From Roridomyces roridus (Eukaryota; Basidiomycota; Agaricomycetes; Agaricales; Mycenaceae), in contig JARKIF010000233.1 in assembly GCA_029378245.1 (NCBI GenBank), forward strand, positions 1 to 46,248: 46,248 nucleotides of DNA. The letters run 5' to 3'. Position 1 is the stretch's first letter, and every line of letters starts with the position of its first letter. This document shows, one piece after another, positions 1-10,196 of this stretch. The position numbers and the translations under genes are program-made. The notes beneath the pieces are model-generated. The model did no database searches. It was given only the letters and a program-made list of their open reading frames with translations, and had not been told where the DNA came from.

Positions 1-866
1 TGCGGGTGAGTAGTAGGGAGCGCCAGCGTGGATACCATTGTGCGGCGTTTAGATTCGATGGAGGGGAGCTGGGCGGCGAATGTGAAGGATGTGAGTTTGA
101 CAAGGCCGGTAGGCGAGAGGAGGATGGAGGCTGAACGGATGTCACGATGAAGGATGAGTTGGGAGTGGAGGTGAGCGAGGCCTTTGCAGATCTAAATGAG
201 ATGAGTGGGAGGCAAAGAAGAGAGACGTAGTTCACGCACCTCGAGACACACCCGGGCAATACGCTCCTCGGTAAACGAACCGTGATTTCTCTCGATGAGC
301 TCTTCCAGCGGGACCCCAGAGTCAATATGCTCCGTGACCATCCACACCTCCGTCTCCTGCACGAGGTACAGGTCGAGGAACGACAGCACGTTGGCGTGGG
401 CACGCATATCCCTGACAAGGAACAACTCTGCTATCAGTCGCTGGCCCGCCACGCGTGGGATGGGTGCGACGAGGGGCGTGACTTTCACGGCGACGACTTC
501 CCCGGTGCGGGCTGCACGAGCGGTGTATGTCGTGTTCCCAAGACGGTCAGCGCCAAGCTCGGAGAGGATTTTGTACGCGCCTGCGGTGGGGTCTCCCTCG
601 CGGCAGACACGCTGCAGCTCGCCGATGATCTGCTCGTGCCAGAAGAGGGCTTCTTCGAGCAAGTCTTCTTCGTCGTCGGCCTCATCTGGGTCCTCCTCAT
701 CTCCTCCCTCGTCATCCTCGTGATCCTCTTCTTCATCCTCCTCATCTACACTCGCGACGGGCTCTGTGGGGTCCGCAAAAGGATCGGTAGCCGCCTCGTC
801 CACGTCGCTCGCATCCAGCGTCGGCTCTGGGGTCGTCTTGACGGTGGTGTCGTCTTCAGTAGTCAT
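1..866 (-). CDS. PAK/STE20-like protein kinase, degenerate (5' part, runs off window)
   Basis: Exon 1 is 866-240, followed by a 48-nt intron (donor GTGCGT at 239, acceptor AG at 193-192). Exon 2 runs from 191 off the window start. The N-terminus (first ~75 residues) is very acidic. The kinase domain then has YKILSEL, a poor glycine loop (GADRLGNTTY), the VAVK lysine, a Glu in helix C (IAELFLVRDM), hinge WMVTEH, and across the intron LAHLH then LILHRDIRS. This order matches PAK/STE20 kinases. The catalytic Asn of HRDxxxxN is Ser (HRDIRSASILL). The DFG motif reads TSF (VKLTSFTFAAQ, about 78-92), where PAKs have LTDFGFCAQ. The activation segment keeps TMV-ST. Loss of both metal-binding residues suggests a pseudokinase or a very divergent kinase. 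The last ~35 bases may be intron. Family call is from motif order only. Confidence 0.8.
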
Positions 867-1534
867 GGGCTGTAATATAGCGAGAAGACGGCGGCTTTAA
901 AGTAATGCGGCGACCAACGACCTTGGTGGGAAGAGAGCCGAAACACAGCAAACAGCTCTCGACAGCCTTGAATTTCGTCGTCGAGGTGAGTGGCAACCAT
1001 CACAGAGATGGCTTGCCGGATCACATGACGAATGATGACGTTTTCTCTCTTCCTCCATCCATCTTCTCTCTGAGTCTGTGCACCTCGGTCTCTGATATCC
1101 AATTCTGCTGCTCGTCTAAACTTGGATTCTTGGCTCTTGCTCTTTGGTCCGGATTGTTTCGGCGCTGCGGCCTGCCGCTGGGGTTCGGCGGGCCTCTCCC
1201 CGACCTTCCGGGCGTCAACGTTCTTGGCTCCTTGGGCGTGAATATCTCCCGAGTCTCCCGCTAGTCCACCGCGAACTTCTGCTCTACTATCTCTAAATCG
1301 GGAACCGGTCCGTCCCGCATTAAATTCCAGCTATTATCCACAAGTTCATTCCGCAGTAAACGACGCTTGGATGCACTCCTCTTGCATTCATTACCTAATT
1401 CGTCCAGGACAGACACAAGAATACAATACAATACATACTCTTTGATCTTCGCATTGTCCTTCCAACCATGCATGCATCGCCACGCCACAATCCTGCGGAG
1501 GGTCCGAGCAACGAGCGCTTTGATTCTTGGGGCT
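867..1534. other. Intergenic, kinase promoter side
   Basis: No coding frame with believable composition is visible. The stretch next to the kinase start is its 5' flank; the rest is the upstream region of the plus-strand gene at 1589. Confidence 0.5.
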
Positions 1535-1542
1535 GTATAAAA
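1535..1542 (+). promoter_or_regulatory. TATA box of the 1589 gene
   Basis: TATAAAAT lies 47 bases before the ATG at 1589, with a short pyrimidine-containing leader between them. The spacing is compatible with a compact fungal promoter. Confidence 0.5.
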
Positions 1543-1588
1543 TCGCTGGGTCCCCGAGTCCCTTTCACATACAACGAATCCACCAGTC

Positions 1589-2153
1589 ATGTTCCGCATC
1601 CCATCACGCAAACCGAGCAAATGCTCCGTCCAGGAGAAGGAGCCGACCACATCAACTCGCACGTTGAAGAAATACAGCAGTGCACTCGTCGGAGTCCGCG
1701 GCACTCCCCCGGGTCAACCAACTCGTCGGCAATCCGTACCCACTCTACCCACCACGCACATGCACCCGCATCCCGAGCCCGCACCCATTATTGGGGGCAG
1801 GATATTAGAGCACATTCCCGAGATGTACTACCTCACACCTGCTGCTGCTCCCCCACCACAACCCCCAAAACCACAACCACAATACCCCACCCCACGCTTC
1901 GCGCAATCCCAATCTGACGCCCAACTCGAATGGATGACTCCACTCCCACTCCCACCCCCGCGCCCGAGGGAGGTCGTGTATGACCCGAGGATCATCCAGA
2001 GGGTGAGGGAGGGGAGGGGTTGTCGGAGGTGAGTTTCATTCCTCTTCCCTCCTTTCCTTTTCCGCGGTTTCCGAGGCATGTACTTATGCATTTAGACACG
2101 GGGAGTTTCCTTGCAAGAAATGTCACAAGCCGCAGCCGATGCCGGAGTTTTGA
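1589..2153 (+). CDS. Small proline-rich protein with C-terminal CxxC exon (unrecognised)
   Basis: Exon 1 is 1589-2028. A 67-nt intron (GTGAGT donor at 2029, acceptor TTTAG at 2091-2095) leads to exon 2 at 2096-2153, giving about 165 residues. The N-terminal half is basic and Ser/Thr-rich. The middle is Pro/Gln-rich (AAAPPPQPPKPQPQY). After the conserved-looking YDPRIIQRVREG the end reads GCRRHGEFPCKKC, that is Cys, His, Cys, Cys spaced like a small zinc-binding knuckle, closing with HKPQPMPEF. No signal peptide or membrane segment is seen. A TATA box lies 47 bases upstream. The terminal exon has a close relative at 4861-4917. Function is unknown; metal binding is an inference from Cys/His spacing. 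Splicing restores the frame exactly (AG|A = Arg), which supports the model. Confidence 0.65.
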
Positions 2154-2180
2154 AATTGGGTCGATGTCGATTTGGATGGT

Positions 2181-2507
2181 CACTGCGTTCCGCATCCCCG
2201 TGGACAGACCTGTGGCTCGCTGATTGTATCCCACGTCTACCCTGTGTCCAGGCCCTTCCCGCTGGGTCCATCACTGATTGACATCGGTCTAGCCCCGTAG
2301 ACAGACCCACGTGGACAGACCCCGACAAACCTCTGGCTCGCTGCTTGTATCTCACTTTGAAGGCTCTGTCCACCCTCCGTCTCCGTCTCGCTAACTCTGT
2401 CTACCCCCCTTCCACTGGTGTCTAAACTGGGGTAGCCACAGCCCATCAGACCCATTTGTCTACCCCGGTAGACACAATCTGTGTCCACGAGGGCTGGGAA
2501 CGCAGTG
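2181..2507. mobile_element. CACTG-ended MITE with 3-bp target duplication
   Basis: The ends are CACTGCGTTCC (from 2181) and its complement GGAACGCAGTG (to 2507). The flanks are GGT at 2178-2180 and GGT at 2508-2510. Inside are degenerate repeats of a GTGGACAGACC / CTGTCCAC word and two copies of a TCTGGCTCGCTG-TTGTATC word about 110 bases apart. CACTR-type ends, a 3-bp duplication and subterminal repeats fit the CMC (CACTA/Plavaka) group. No coding capacity. Confidence 0.75.
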
Positions 2508-2518
2508 GGTGGGATGGG

Positions 2519-2900
2519 TTAGACTTTCGTATTTTGGAATAACACTTTTACTTGCTCTTTATGATGATTCTTGACGACTTTCTCTGCGCTTTCGTGCGGG
2601 TTTTGTTATCTCTATTGCAGTTCAAAAAAGAGGGCTCCCTCAAAGTGTGTCAACATGAGCCTGGCCCGAATCGAACGGGGCCCGGCCGGTAGGTCTTGAC
2701 ATACTCTATACTTCAACTTACCCTGGGCACCTGATGTGTCTCCAGTCGTACCAGGATTTTCCTCGTGGCTCACGTTTTTGCGCGAACTTCTCTCATACAC
2801 GGCATCGAATCGAATAAAATGAAAAGGGACTCGGGCGGACTTACACACTACCCTCCCGAATTGAACGGTAGCTCCCCGAGTTTGGAACTCCGGCTTCCGA
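2519..2900. repeat. Dispersed repeat, copy 1 (matches 10197-10600)
   Basis: This stretch and 10197-10600 share long blocks, for example TTTTGGAATAACACTTTTAC, a GTGTGTCAACATGAGCC block, and the motif CGAATCGAACGG followed about 190 bases later by CGAATTGAACGG. It begins just beyond the CACTG element ending at 2507. Copy 2 begins just beyond the element ending at 10168. A third, partial copy matching the later part lies at about 4660-4880. Confidence 0.7.
2624..2678 (-). ncRNA. Pol III-like unit (B box plus oligo-T), outlying copy
   Basis: On the minus strand CCGTTCGATTCG (2678-2667) matches a tRNA T-loop/B box. A T6 run follows 37 nt later (complement of 2624-2629). It is homologous to the unit at 10358. 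No convincing A box or cloverleaf was found. Confidence 0.35.
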
Positions 2901-4640
2901 CCACCACCATTGATTTTTATCATCGTCCTCCAAGTGGCCCTCGAAGTCGTCAAACCTTGCCTATCCTCACGAGAAGTCGCCCTTGCTCAGATACCCTAGT
3001 GCCCATAGTGCATTAATCATCCAGAGCGGCGAGAATCCCTTCCGTCGAGCGCGAGAGACTGCAGGCCTGCCGAAGCATCCACATCCACACACTACGCCTG
3101 TCCAGTGTCCACCCGCACTTCAACGACTCATTGAAGCCAAGAGTACAAAGACATGGCATTATCCACCTCTAGGAATAACTCTTTGCGTCCTCAGCATGGC
3201 CAATTCCCCTCCTCCAGAGGACTCTCAGCGGGGCGTAGCTATCCTATCCTTTGTTGCCACGTCGATATTACGACAAGTTGCTGTACACTGCGGAGATTGT
3301 TCCGCTCGTCTCCGGTCTATATCAGTCCTGCCATTCAAGCCCATTCATCGCTAGGATTAAATATTTACCTGTTACGTTGAGGGTCATCTGAGAGCTAGCC
3401 GCTGAATTCTACATACGGACTGTCTGACCCAGCAATGAAATTGACATCTTCGGCTCCGTGGTCAAAGGCCTTCGATTCCAGCTCGGTGCAAATGAACTGA
3501 GCATCCTGGACGAAGAGAAATCTGTGCGCCACACTCAATATCAGTTCAGACATGAAATTTCTGGAATATGTTCGCTGTTCACTACAAGTAGAAAGCAAGT
3601 ACCACGAGATTCTGCATACACAGAATTATGGGAATCAAAGACGGAATCAAAGACTCAGCTGGTCACTGACCCCCAAGCAGTTCAAACAGTCTCATCATGG
3701 GCCAATTAGATCCTCACCTTATCCATGACTGCGAAGTATCGCCGGATAGCAAGGATACCCATGCGAGAGAGCTATGCTCGGTGCAGGTCAACAACTATTT
3801 ACGACCGTCTCTGAACGTCCACTCCCGCTCTAGTGTTGTGGGTCTCTTCACTCAAACCGGAATCATGATGCTTCTTCGGATTCGACACTTTCTGCTGTTG
3901 CTCGGGTACCTGAGATACCTTCTATCCTTGAAACTCGTTCCCACTTGGCCTGGGAACAAGGAGGAAATCTTGGGTCGGAGATGATCAATCTTCACGCGGC
4001 AAGAAAACTACCATTTGAGTGCCCAACAATTTGACTTGTCCACGCGAAGCGAGTGCTGACACTGCCGAGCAGGGACAATTATCCTAAGGATGTGGGAAAA
4101 TGGGCACCCAAATGGTTGCAGATGCAAGTCAACCCAGTGATAAACTTTACCTTCCGACCATGCACACCAACCAATCCCGCAAACATGAACGCTTCTGCCG
4201 TTTCTGCCCTATAGCTGTTGAAAATCCAGATTCTGCATGGATTGAGTGTCGAGGATCTGCGACACTAACACTAGTCCAACTACACGATACATTCCTGGAA
4301 AATTTCAACAGTGCCGAACTGCAATCAAAGATGACGGCACTTGGTGTCGAGCTCCTGATTTGAGCTCCTGATCATGAGGGCCATCATCTACGAGCGTGCA
4401 ACGGTTGTGCTGGTAGCCACATTTAAGTTTATCCCTGTTTCTTCGAAGATGCTGACTCTGGTTCAATGACTTACCTTTCTTCGTAGTCTAGGTTCTACCG
4501 TGGGGCATGGGTCTTCTCATGGGGTCTGCGCTTAGGGCTTAGAGTGCGGAGGGAGGTCCTGGGACGAAGGTGTATTTGACTTGCTTTGTACACTGGGATA
4601 ATCCCAGGAAACCGGCGTTCGATAAGCGGACCGTGCCGTG
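2901..4640. other. Non-coding stretch, no gene recognised
   Basis: Open frames here are short and of poor composition, and none continues through credible introns. It lies between copies of the dispersed repeat and is probably old transposon-derived sequence. Confidence 0.4.
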
Positions 4641-4644
4641 TATT

Positions 4645-4665
4645 CTATCCTATCCTATCCTATCC
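4645..4665. repeat. (TATCC)n microsatellite
   Basis: Four tandem copies of a CTATC/TATCC pentamer just before the third copy of the dispersed repeat. Confidence 0.8.
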
Positions 4666-4880
4666 CGGGTGTTGATTTCCAGCCCTCACGTGGCACAGGG
4701 GTGCAAGTTTGTGGGCGTCGATGCAGACTTGCTGACTTCCGATGCTTTCAAAAAGAGGGATGAACGTTTCGATGAACTTTGCAAGTCCAGAACCGTGATA
4801 TAAACTAGAAAACAAAGGGTCCCGATGCGATACTATACCCCGGCGCCGAATCGAACGGCGCCATGGCGAGTTTCCTTGCA
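4660..4880. repeat. Dispersed repeat, partial copy (matches 10570-10890)
   Basis: Shared blocks with 10570-10890 include GGGxGTTGATTTCCAGC, GTCGATGCAGA, CAAAAAGAGG, TATAAACTAGAAAA and CGGCGCC around the GAATCGAACGG motif (4847-4858). The TTCGATT loop is closed by a perfect 7-bp stem, GGCGCCG/CGGCGCC. A T4 run lies 34 nt 3' on the minus strand. Confidence 0.65.
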
Positions 4881-4917
4881 AGACATGTCACAAGCCGCAG
4901 CCGATGCCCCTGTAAGG
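4861..4917 (+). pseudogene. Orphan copy of the CxxC terminal exon
   Basis: It reads HGEFPCKTC then HKPQPMPL and a stop, nearly identical to the terminal exon at 2096-2153 (HGEFPCKKC, HKPQPMPEF). It is preceded by GGCGCC rather than an obvious acceptor AG, and no matching first exon lies upstream. It is therefore either an exon copied with the dispersed repeat or the remnant of a second gene. Confidence 0.55.
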
Positions 4918-5551
4918 GTTGAACCTTCGGCACGGTTTGATCCGTTGATGGCCGGCCGGAGGCGACGCGTTCAGAGTTACGCGTTCAAGCCGCTTCTGCG
5001 GCTTATCCGCAGCTTGCCGAGATGACGTGTGTCATCGGCCCGAGCAGACGCGTACTTGTTCCTTGTTCTCGTTTCAGTTACATTACTGTACAGCATTTAG
5101 TATATAAGATAGAGTAGTTTTAGTAGAGTAGACAAGTTTCTTGAATCCAACAACTCATCCACTCACCTGTACGACACTACTTGGTTTCTTGACGACTTCT
5201 TGCGGGGTCTTACACCACCAGGACCTCACAGCCCCAGTTTTGAGCAGTGTTTCTTCTTAATGTTAAGGCTCAACATGATTAAGCCTCAATAAGGGCCCCT
5301 TAATTAAGCCTTAGCGTTGGAAGAAATTCATGTTACTATATGAGACGGTCTTCCTGGCCACTTAAGAGGTTTTCTGTGTCGGGGCAGCGATTCAGACCAT
5401 GAGCGAAGAAATGGAGTACCTAGGATGATAGTCTGCACTCCTACGAGTAGAACGAGCCCCCACTCGACCGATTCTGTCAAGTTTTAGTGATATGGGAAAT
5501 ATTTTGCGGAGGCAGGTCCAAAAATGGCCTGCCCGGCTAAGTTGGCCATGC

Positions 5552-6830
5552 GTGGGAATCATTTAGTCTCTTGTAAACAGACACTATAACATTGTAACTC
5601 ATTCTTCGTTATGTTATAGTCTGTCAGAAACGTCAATCACTTGATCGGTGGCCTCGTGATGCCGTAAAGTGCGGAGTTTGAAAACATTCCCACGCATCCC
5701 CGACGCGTCTTGACGCGTTTCCACTGCTTTTGAGGGCCCAAGAAAGCTTATTCAACACAAATATATCATTGGTACACTTGTACAGTACATAAGAGAGTTC
5801 TCCCGGGCAAGAATCGGTGCGGATGCAACTCTCGCTCGCATTGATCTGCCATCTCAGATTCTCGCCAACTCTCAGCACCCGACGACACGAAGCCGACGGG
5901 AAAGGCGCAGCTGCACGAGTACCGACGTGGGGCTCACATTCGCAGGTCAAACTTTCACCATCCGACAACACCACGAGACGAGAGGTCAACGCTGAGGAAT
6001 AACAGAAGCTCGCCCAGCTGAGCGAGCTGGACAAAAAGGCACTTGCGCCTGGGCTCACGACGAGCTGAGGACGACAGCAGCCAACGTGCACGTAGGTGTC
6101 GACGGATGCGGCAGAACCGTCGACAGGCACCCCACACCTCACCGCCCCATGTGCGCAGTCGACACTGGGCAGGCCGACAGAAGCAACACATGCGAGTAGC
6201 CACCCCCCGTCGCGTCCGCGTCGAGAACGGTTATGTCACAAAATAGGCCTTGGGGTGTGGGGATTCGGGGATCGGTGACGATTGGGTGACAACGTCGACA
6301 GCGCTGGAAATGTGCGAGTGGTGCAGACACGTAGTGCCTCGTCGTGTGCTATCCTCAGTGCGTCCGGGTGGCGGACTGGGTCGGAAAATCAGGGCTAACA
6401 AGGGTCGGCGGCATTCTCGCACTAAAAAGTATTGTGACGCACCAAGTACCAAGCAGAATCCCGACTCCTTCCATACATATCCCTGAGATACGCCCGCTAA
6501 GCGTTAAAGCGAGGCATCGGAGCCGATTTTGAGCTGGATGTGGACCCGGATGTCGTTTGGAGCAGCGGCTCCTCAGAGCGCCGTAGTGGGAGAATTTGAC
6601 CGCAGAATGTGTTGCAGGAAGGTCTCGCATCGTTCTTTGAGTGATTGGATACAAGCGGGCGAGTGTTTGTGGGCAGTGGGAGGCCAGGGAAGACGAGACG
6701 CAAGCTGAGCAGGGAATACAAAGGGAGTGATGATCAATGATTGGACTTGAAACTCCGCACTTTACGGCATCACGAGGCCACCTATCAATGCCTCGCGATC
6801 AGCTACAGACTAGGAATCATTCCCGTCTGC
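5552..6830. mobile_element. Nested element with long imperfect inverted repeats
   Basis: A stretch of about 40 bases at 5641-5681 (key word GGTGGCCTCGTGATGCCG) recurs inverted at about 6748-6787 with one or two mismatches. Farther out, GGGAATCATT near 5554 pairs with AATCATTCCC near 6820. The left arm also holds a hairpin (GACACTATAACAT ... ATGTTATAGTCTGTC, 5580-5626). The interior has no credible gene. Exact ends and target duplication could not be fixed. Confidence 0.55.
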
Positions 6831-6980
6831 CACGGCGCATCGTCGCTCTCGATTCCTGGGGATTGACAAAATGTATAACTTCAATATAGTGCCCCAAAAG
6901 CCTCTTATTCAACTCATGAATGCATATTCCTGGCTTTGTTGCTGCAGATCACACCGACAATTGACAATGAGCACCTCACC

Positions 6981-7712
6981 TAGTGATGTTCAGGGCCCGG
7001 CCTGAGCCCGGAAGCCGGGCCTTGCCGAGCCCGGGTATCATCAAGCCGGGCCCAGCCCACTGTCGGGCCTGGCCGGGCTCAGGGCTCAGGCTTGAGAAAT
7101 GTCAGGCCCGACTGAGCCCACCGAGCCCGGGCTCGACATGTAATACTTTTTGACTCACATGCCGACATCCCCGCGCCACCCGTTCTTTGGGGAGGTATGG
7201 CGATGAAACACGAGCTCAAGTGCCATCAGTCGCCCGTCGGCTACTACGTCACTGTCGCTCTCGACCCCGACCACACACATTCAAATATTCATCGTCCTCG
7301 GAGGTTGACACGCTCCCTGGCGGAGTCTTGGCTCATAGAACAACTCAAAATTGCATGGACTGATATGCCGACACCACAATCCACAAATGTTTCCTACTCC
7401 GTAAGCTCTTGTTTCGCCAGCCGGTGATTTTAAACTCCCGAGTCCCAACGGGTGAGGAGGAGGACACCGAGAAGGGCGGAGAACCTGCTCAGCAGCTTGA
7501 TTGAAGACGACCTGTATACAGCATTAATGTGTATGTATTCAATTGTCTGACTTCATTACGCCTTGATCCCGCCTCACTGATATGCCCGGGTCTTCGGCTT
7601 GGGCTCGGCCTGGGCGGGCTTGGGCTTGGGCTCAGGAAATATGGAGCCCGAGCCGTCCCAAGCCGGGCCCATGCCTGGGCATCCAGGCCAAGCCGGGCCC
7701 TGAACATCACTA
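6981..7712. mobile_element. hAT-type MITE, complete, 8-bp TSD
   Basis: The ends are TAGTGATGTTCAGGGCCCGG (6981 onward) and its complement ending at 7712. ACCTCACC flanks both sides (6973-6980 and 7713-7720), a perfect 8-bp duplication. Both subterminal parts (6998-7140 and 7575-7690) are dense in GGGCCCGGC / GCCCGAGCC / CTTGGGCT words. Non-coding, 732 bp, nested in the 5245-10168 element. Confidence 0.85.
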
Positions 7713-7720
7713 ACCTCACC

Positions 7721-9840
7721 CGAGCAGTAGGCGGTGGGCAAGGGTAGATAGTGGTGGAAACAACTAGAGCATGATAAAAGTGGTCAACCATGCATCCAAA
7801 AGCCACATGTTGGCGGGCTGGCCCCTAGTGGGCCGCGCGGTGGGCTCTGGTGTCGGGGAGAGGAAAGGGACGGCAGGCTGGAGCGGCGACACTCTTCGGC
7901 CTTCAAGATCGAATGGAGACAGTTGGGGAGTCGACGTTGGGGCTTTGTGATGCTCAGAAGGTGTATTGGAACCCGGGAGATGAGGTAGATGTGCCTGAAA
8001 AGTGCGGGAAAGTGAGGTATGTGGTGTCGGCTCCCGCCAGCTCATCGCCCGCCGAGGGCCATAAAAAGCCATAAGAAGGCAGTGGAGTGTTGAGAAGGTC
8101 ATAATATCGCATTTCAAGACGATTGGATGGACTGAGGTACATGCGGCGGTCGTGTTTCGATGTGGTAGAAAAGCGTGCAAAACAAATGTGATGATGAGCC
8201 CCAGCACGAAGCCGTGACAGGGTGTACAGAGAAGGTGAGCGGGGATATTCGAGAAGAAGGGTCCATGTACGCACCGTGGTAGTCATTCCCACCGTCGCGG
8301 TCCCTCATCCCCTCCAAAAATTTCGACAATTCCGGTGTGCGCTTTTTGGGGCTGCGGAGCGATTGGCTCCAGCGACGGGAAGCCAGGACGGCTAAAATTC
8401 ATATCAATACCGGCAATAGCATGCCTAGACCGTGCTCAGAGACTGTACAGAGTTTTAAGATGGTACCAGAAAAACTGGGTCCGAGACAAAGGTGACGATT
8501 TGACGCGCTAAGCGCTGGAATTCGCTGCTTCAGTCGCAATCTTAGCCAGTACGGTGGAGGTTGGGGTGGAAACGATGGCCTAATCGTTGGTCAAAAGATA
8601 GCCCGGGGTCCGCTGAGTGTAAGAAGCCCTAGAGGTCCCGGATTGGTGTGGGGGTTGTCGAGAAAGAGCGGGTCAAATGCAAGCGATGCCAGTGTCAAAT
8701 TAAGAAATCACGTGTTTCGGGCTGTCGCCCCCGTCCCCGACGAGCACAGCATCACATCAGGCAAAATTCCGATGAAGACATAGCTCTATGTATGCAACAT
8801 ACTTGGTGTAGTACCATCATCTTCCCCCTAAAATATTGCGCACTGTAGTCCTGTGCCACAGGTTTGTAGTGCAACATAGTTTCATAATTCTGTAGACAGG
8901 TAGTCAATGTAGTACTATGATGCACTCCAATGATGACTGGGGGAGCTACATTGCAGGTCTCAAAACAGGGGCAAAAGTCGAAAAGATTCACTCACCTAGT
9001 GGTTGCCTTACAACCTTCTTGAGGGATTTCTGGCTGGGCAAGTAATCTGAAGATTATTTAATTGCAACTGGTGGGACTACTGCTAAGTGGGAGAAGATAT
9101 CATAATGGGGCAATAACAAGTAAGCTACACAGGCATGTGTGAGGCTAAGAATCAATGCAACCACTATGGGGTTTGACAACTTTTTGGTGGTTCTTGGTCA
9201 AATTGGCTAAGTCATTCACTGAGACTGCAGTCAGTCCATCTGCAAAGCCACTTGTGCTGTATTTCAAAACCGTTAATTACTTGGGGACAGTTCTGCAGGT
9301 TAAAAATCAAAGATGCCAACATCGGATCATTGATGATGACATCGGAGCATTGATGCCGACATCCGGATCAGTTGGCATCAATGTGCCGAAACCCTTCAAT
9401 CCAGTCTGAGTCCCACTGAACTCATTACACATTTTGTTCCAGAGCAGTTGTTGCTGATGTTGGTGATATATGTAGCTCTTCTCAATATATAGACTATGTA
9501 GTCCCCAGTAATTGATGCTCTGTGCAACATTGCATGGCACTGAAAGTACAGAGAGCAATATTTCACTACAGAGCTAGCCCTTTGAGCTACTGTGCCTACA
9601 TAGACTACAGAGTTGAAGCTCGATGCAATATTGAACTATGACGGGCATCATAGACTTGGCTGGCAGCAATTTTTCTGGCAATTTTTCCTGATGCACGTCC
9701 ACTACGTCAATCAAGTCCAAATTCAGTTTGCGACGAGCCATGTACATCCCTTCCAATATGCGACTACGAGCAAGGAAGAATATTCAATTGACAGGCTTGT
9801 ATGGAGCAAGTGGCCAGGTAGCCTGTGCGGCCAGGTGGGG
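7721..9840. other. Interior of the large element, no gene recognised
   Basis: Only short open frames are present. 8648-8848 (+) contains a CxxC pair (KCKRCQC) that could be decayed transposase. 9200-9400 has a twice-repeated CATTGATG-TGACATC word. Nothing else is supportable. Confidence 0.35.
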
Positions 9841-9872
9841 GGTCCCATATAGTAAGGGCTTATTAAGGCTTA

Positions 9873-10016
9873 ATGATGACAACCATGATCGGATCACGCC
9901 TTCGGGAAACGGCAGCGTTGTTGAAAGCAGTCAATCAAGCCCTGCCGGGGGTCCGTACTGTGTCCTTGGAAGTGCTGGACCATTGGGGGGAGATGCTCCC
10001 ATCCCAGGTCTATTGA
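9873..10016 (+). CDS. Tiny open frame in right arm of large element
   Basis: It encodes 47 residues with protein-like composition (RLRETAALLKAVNQALPG, then LEVLDHWGEMLP). It lies between two clusters of TTAAGG words near the right end of the element. It could be the tail of a lost element-encoded protein, or chance. No family recognised. Confidence 0.2.
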   Translation: MMTTMIGSRLRETAALLKAVNQALPGVRTVSLEVLDHWGEMLPSQVY

Positions 10017-10196
10017 AATCGACTGTTTGATGCCCACCTGAGGCCTGAAAAAATGTATGTTGGATTGATGTTAAGCCCTTAAAATGGAGGCCTTAATTAA
10101 GGGCTTAACCCTTAATTAACCCTTAGCTACAAAAAGTACCCTTAATAAGGGCTTAAGAAGAAACACTGGTTTTGAGTTGTCACTTTGGATTTGGAT

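Larger units (their letters stand above)
5245..10168. mobile_element. 4.9-kb hAT-like element (TIR plus 8-bp TSD), with nested insertions
   Basis: The left end is CAGTGTTTCTTCTTAA at 5245 and the right end is its exact complement, TTAAGAAGAAACACTG, ending at 10168. GTTTTGAG flanks both sides (5237-5244 and 10169-10176), a perfect 8-bp target duplication. Both subterminal zones are packed with TTAAGG / TTAAGCC words (5260-5320 and 10060-10160, with another cluster at 9848-9875). An 8-bp duplication with CAGTG-type ends points to hAT. No intact transposase is visible. An open frame at 8648-8848 has a KCKRCQCQ knot that could be a BED-finger remnant, but this is weak. At least two other elements lie inside. 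Confidence 0.8.

Noticed and set aside
45..866. Plus-strand frames opposite the kinase (282-875, 295-723)
   Set aside because: Complement of an acidic, GC-rich kinase exon; composition follows the antisense strand.
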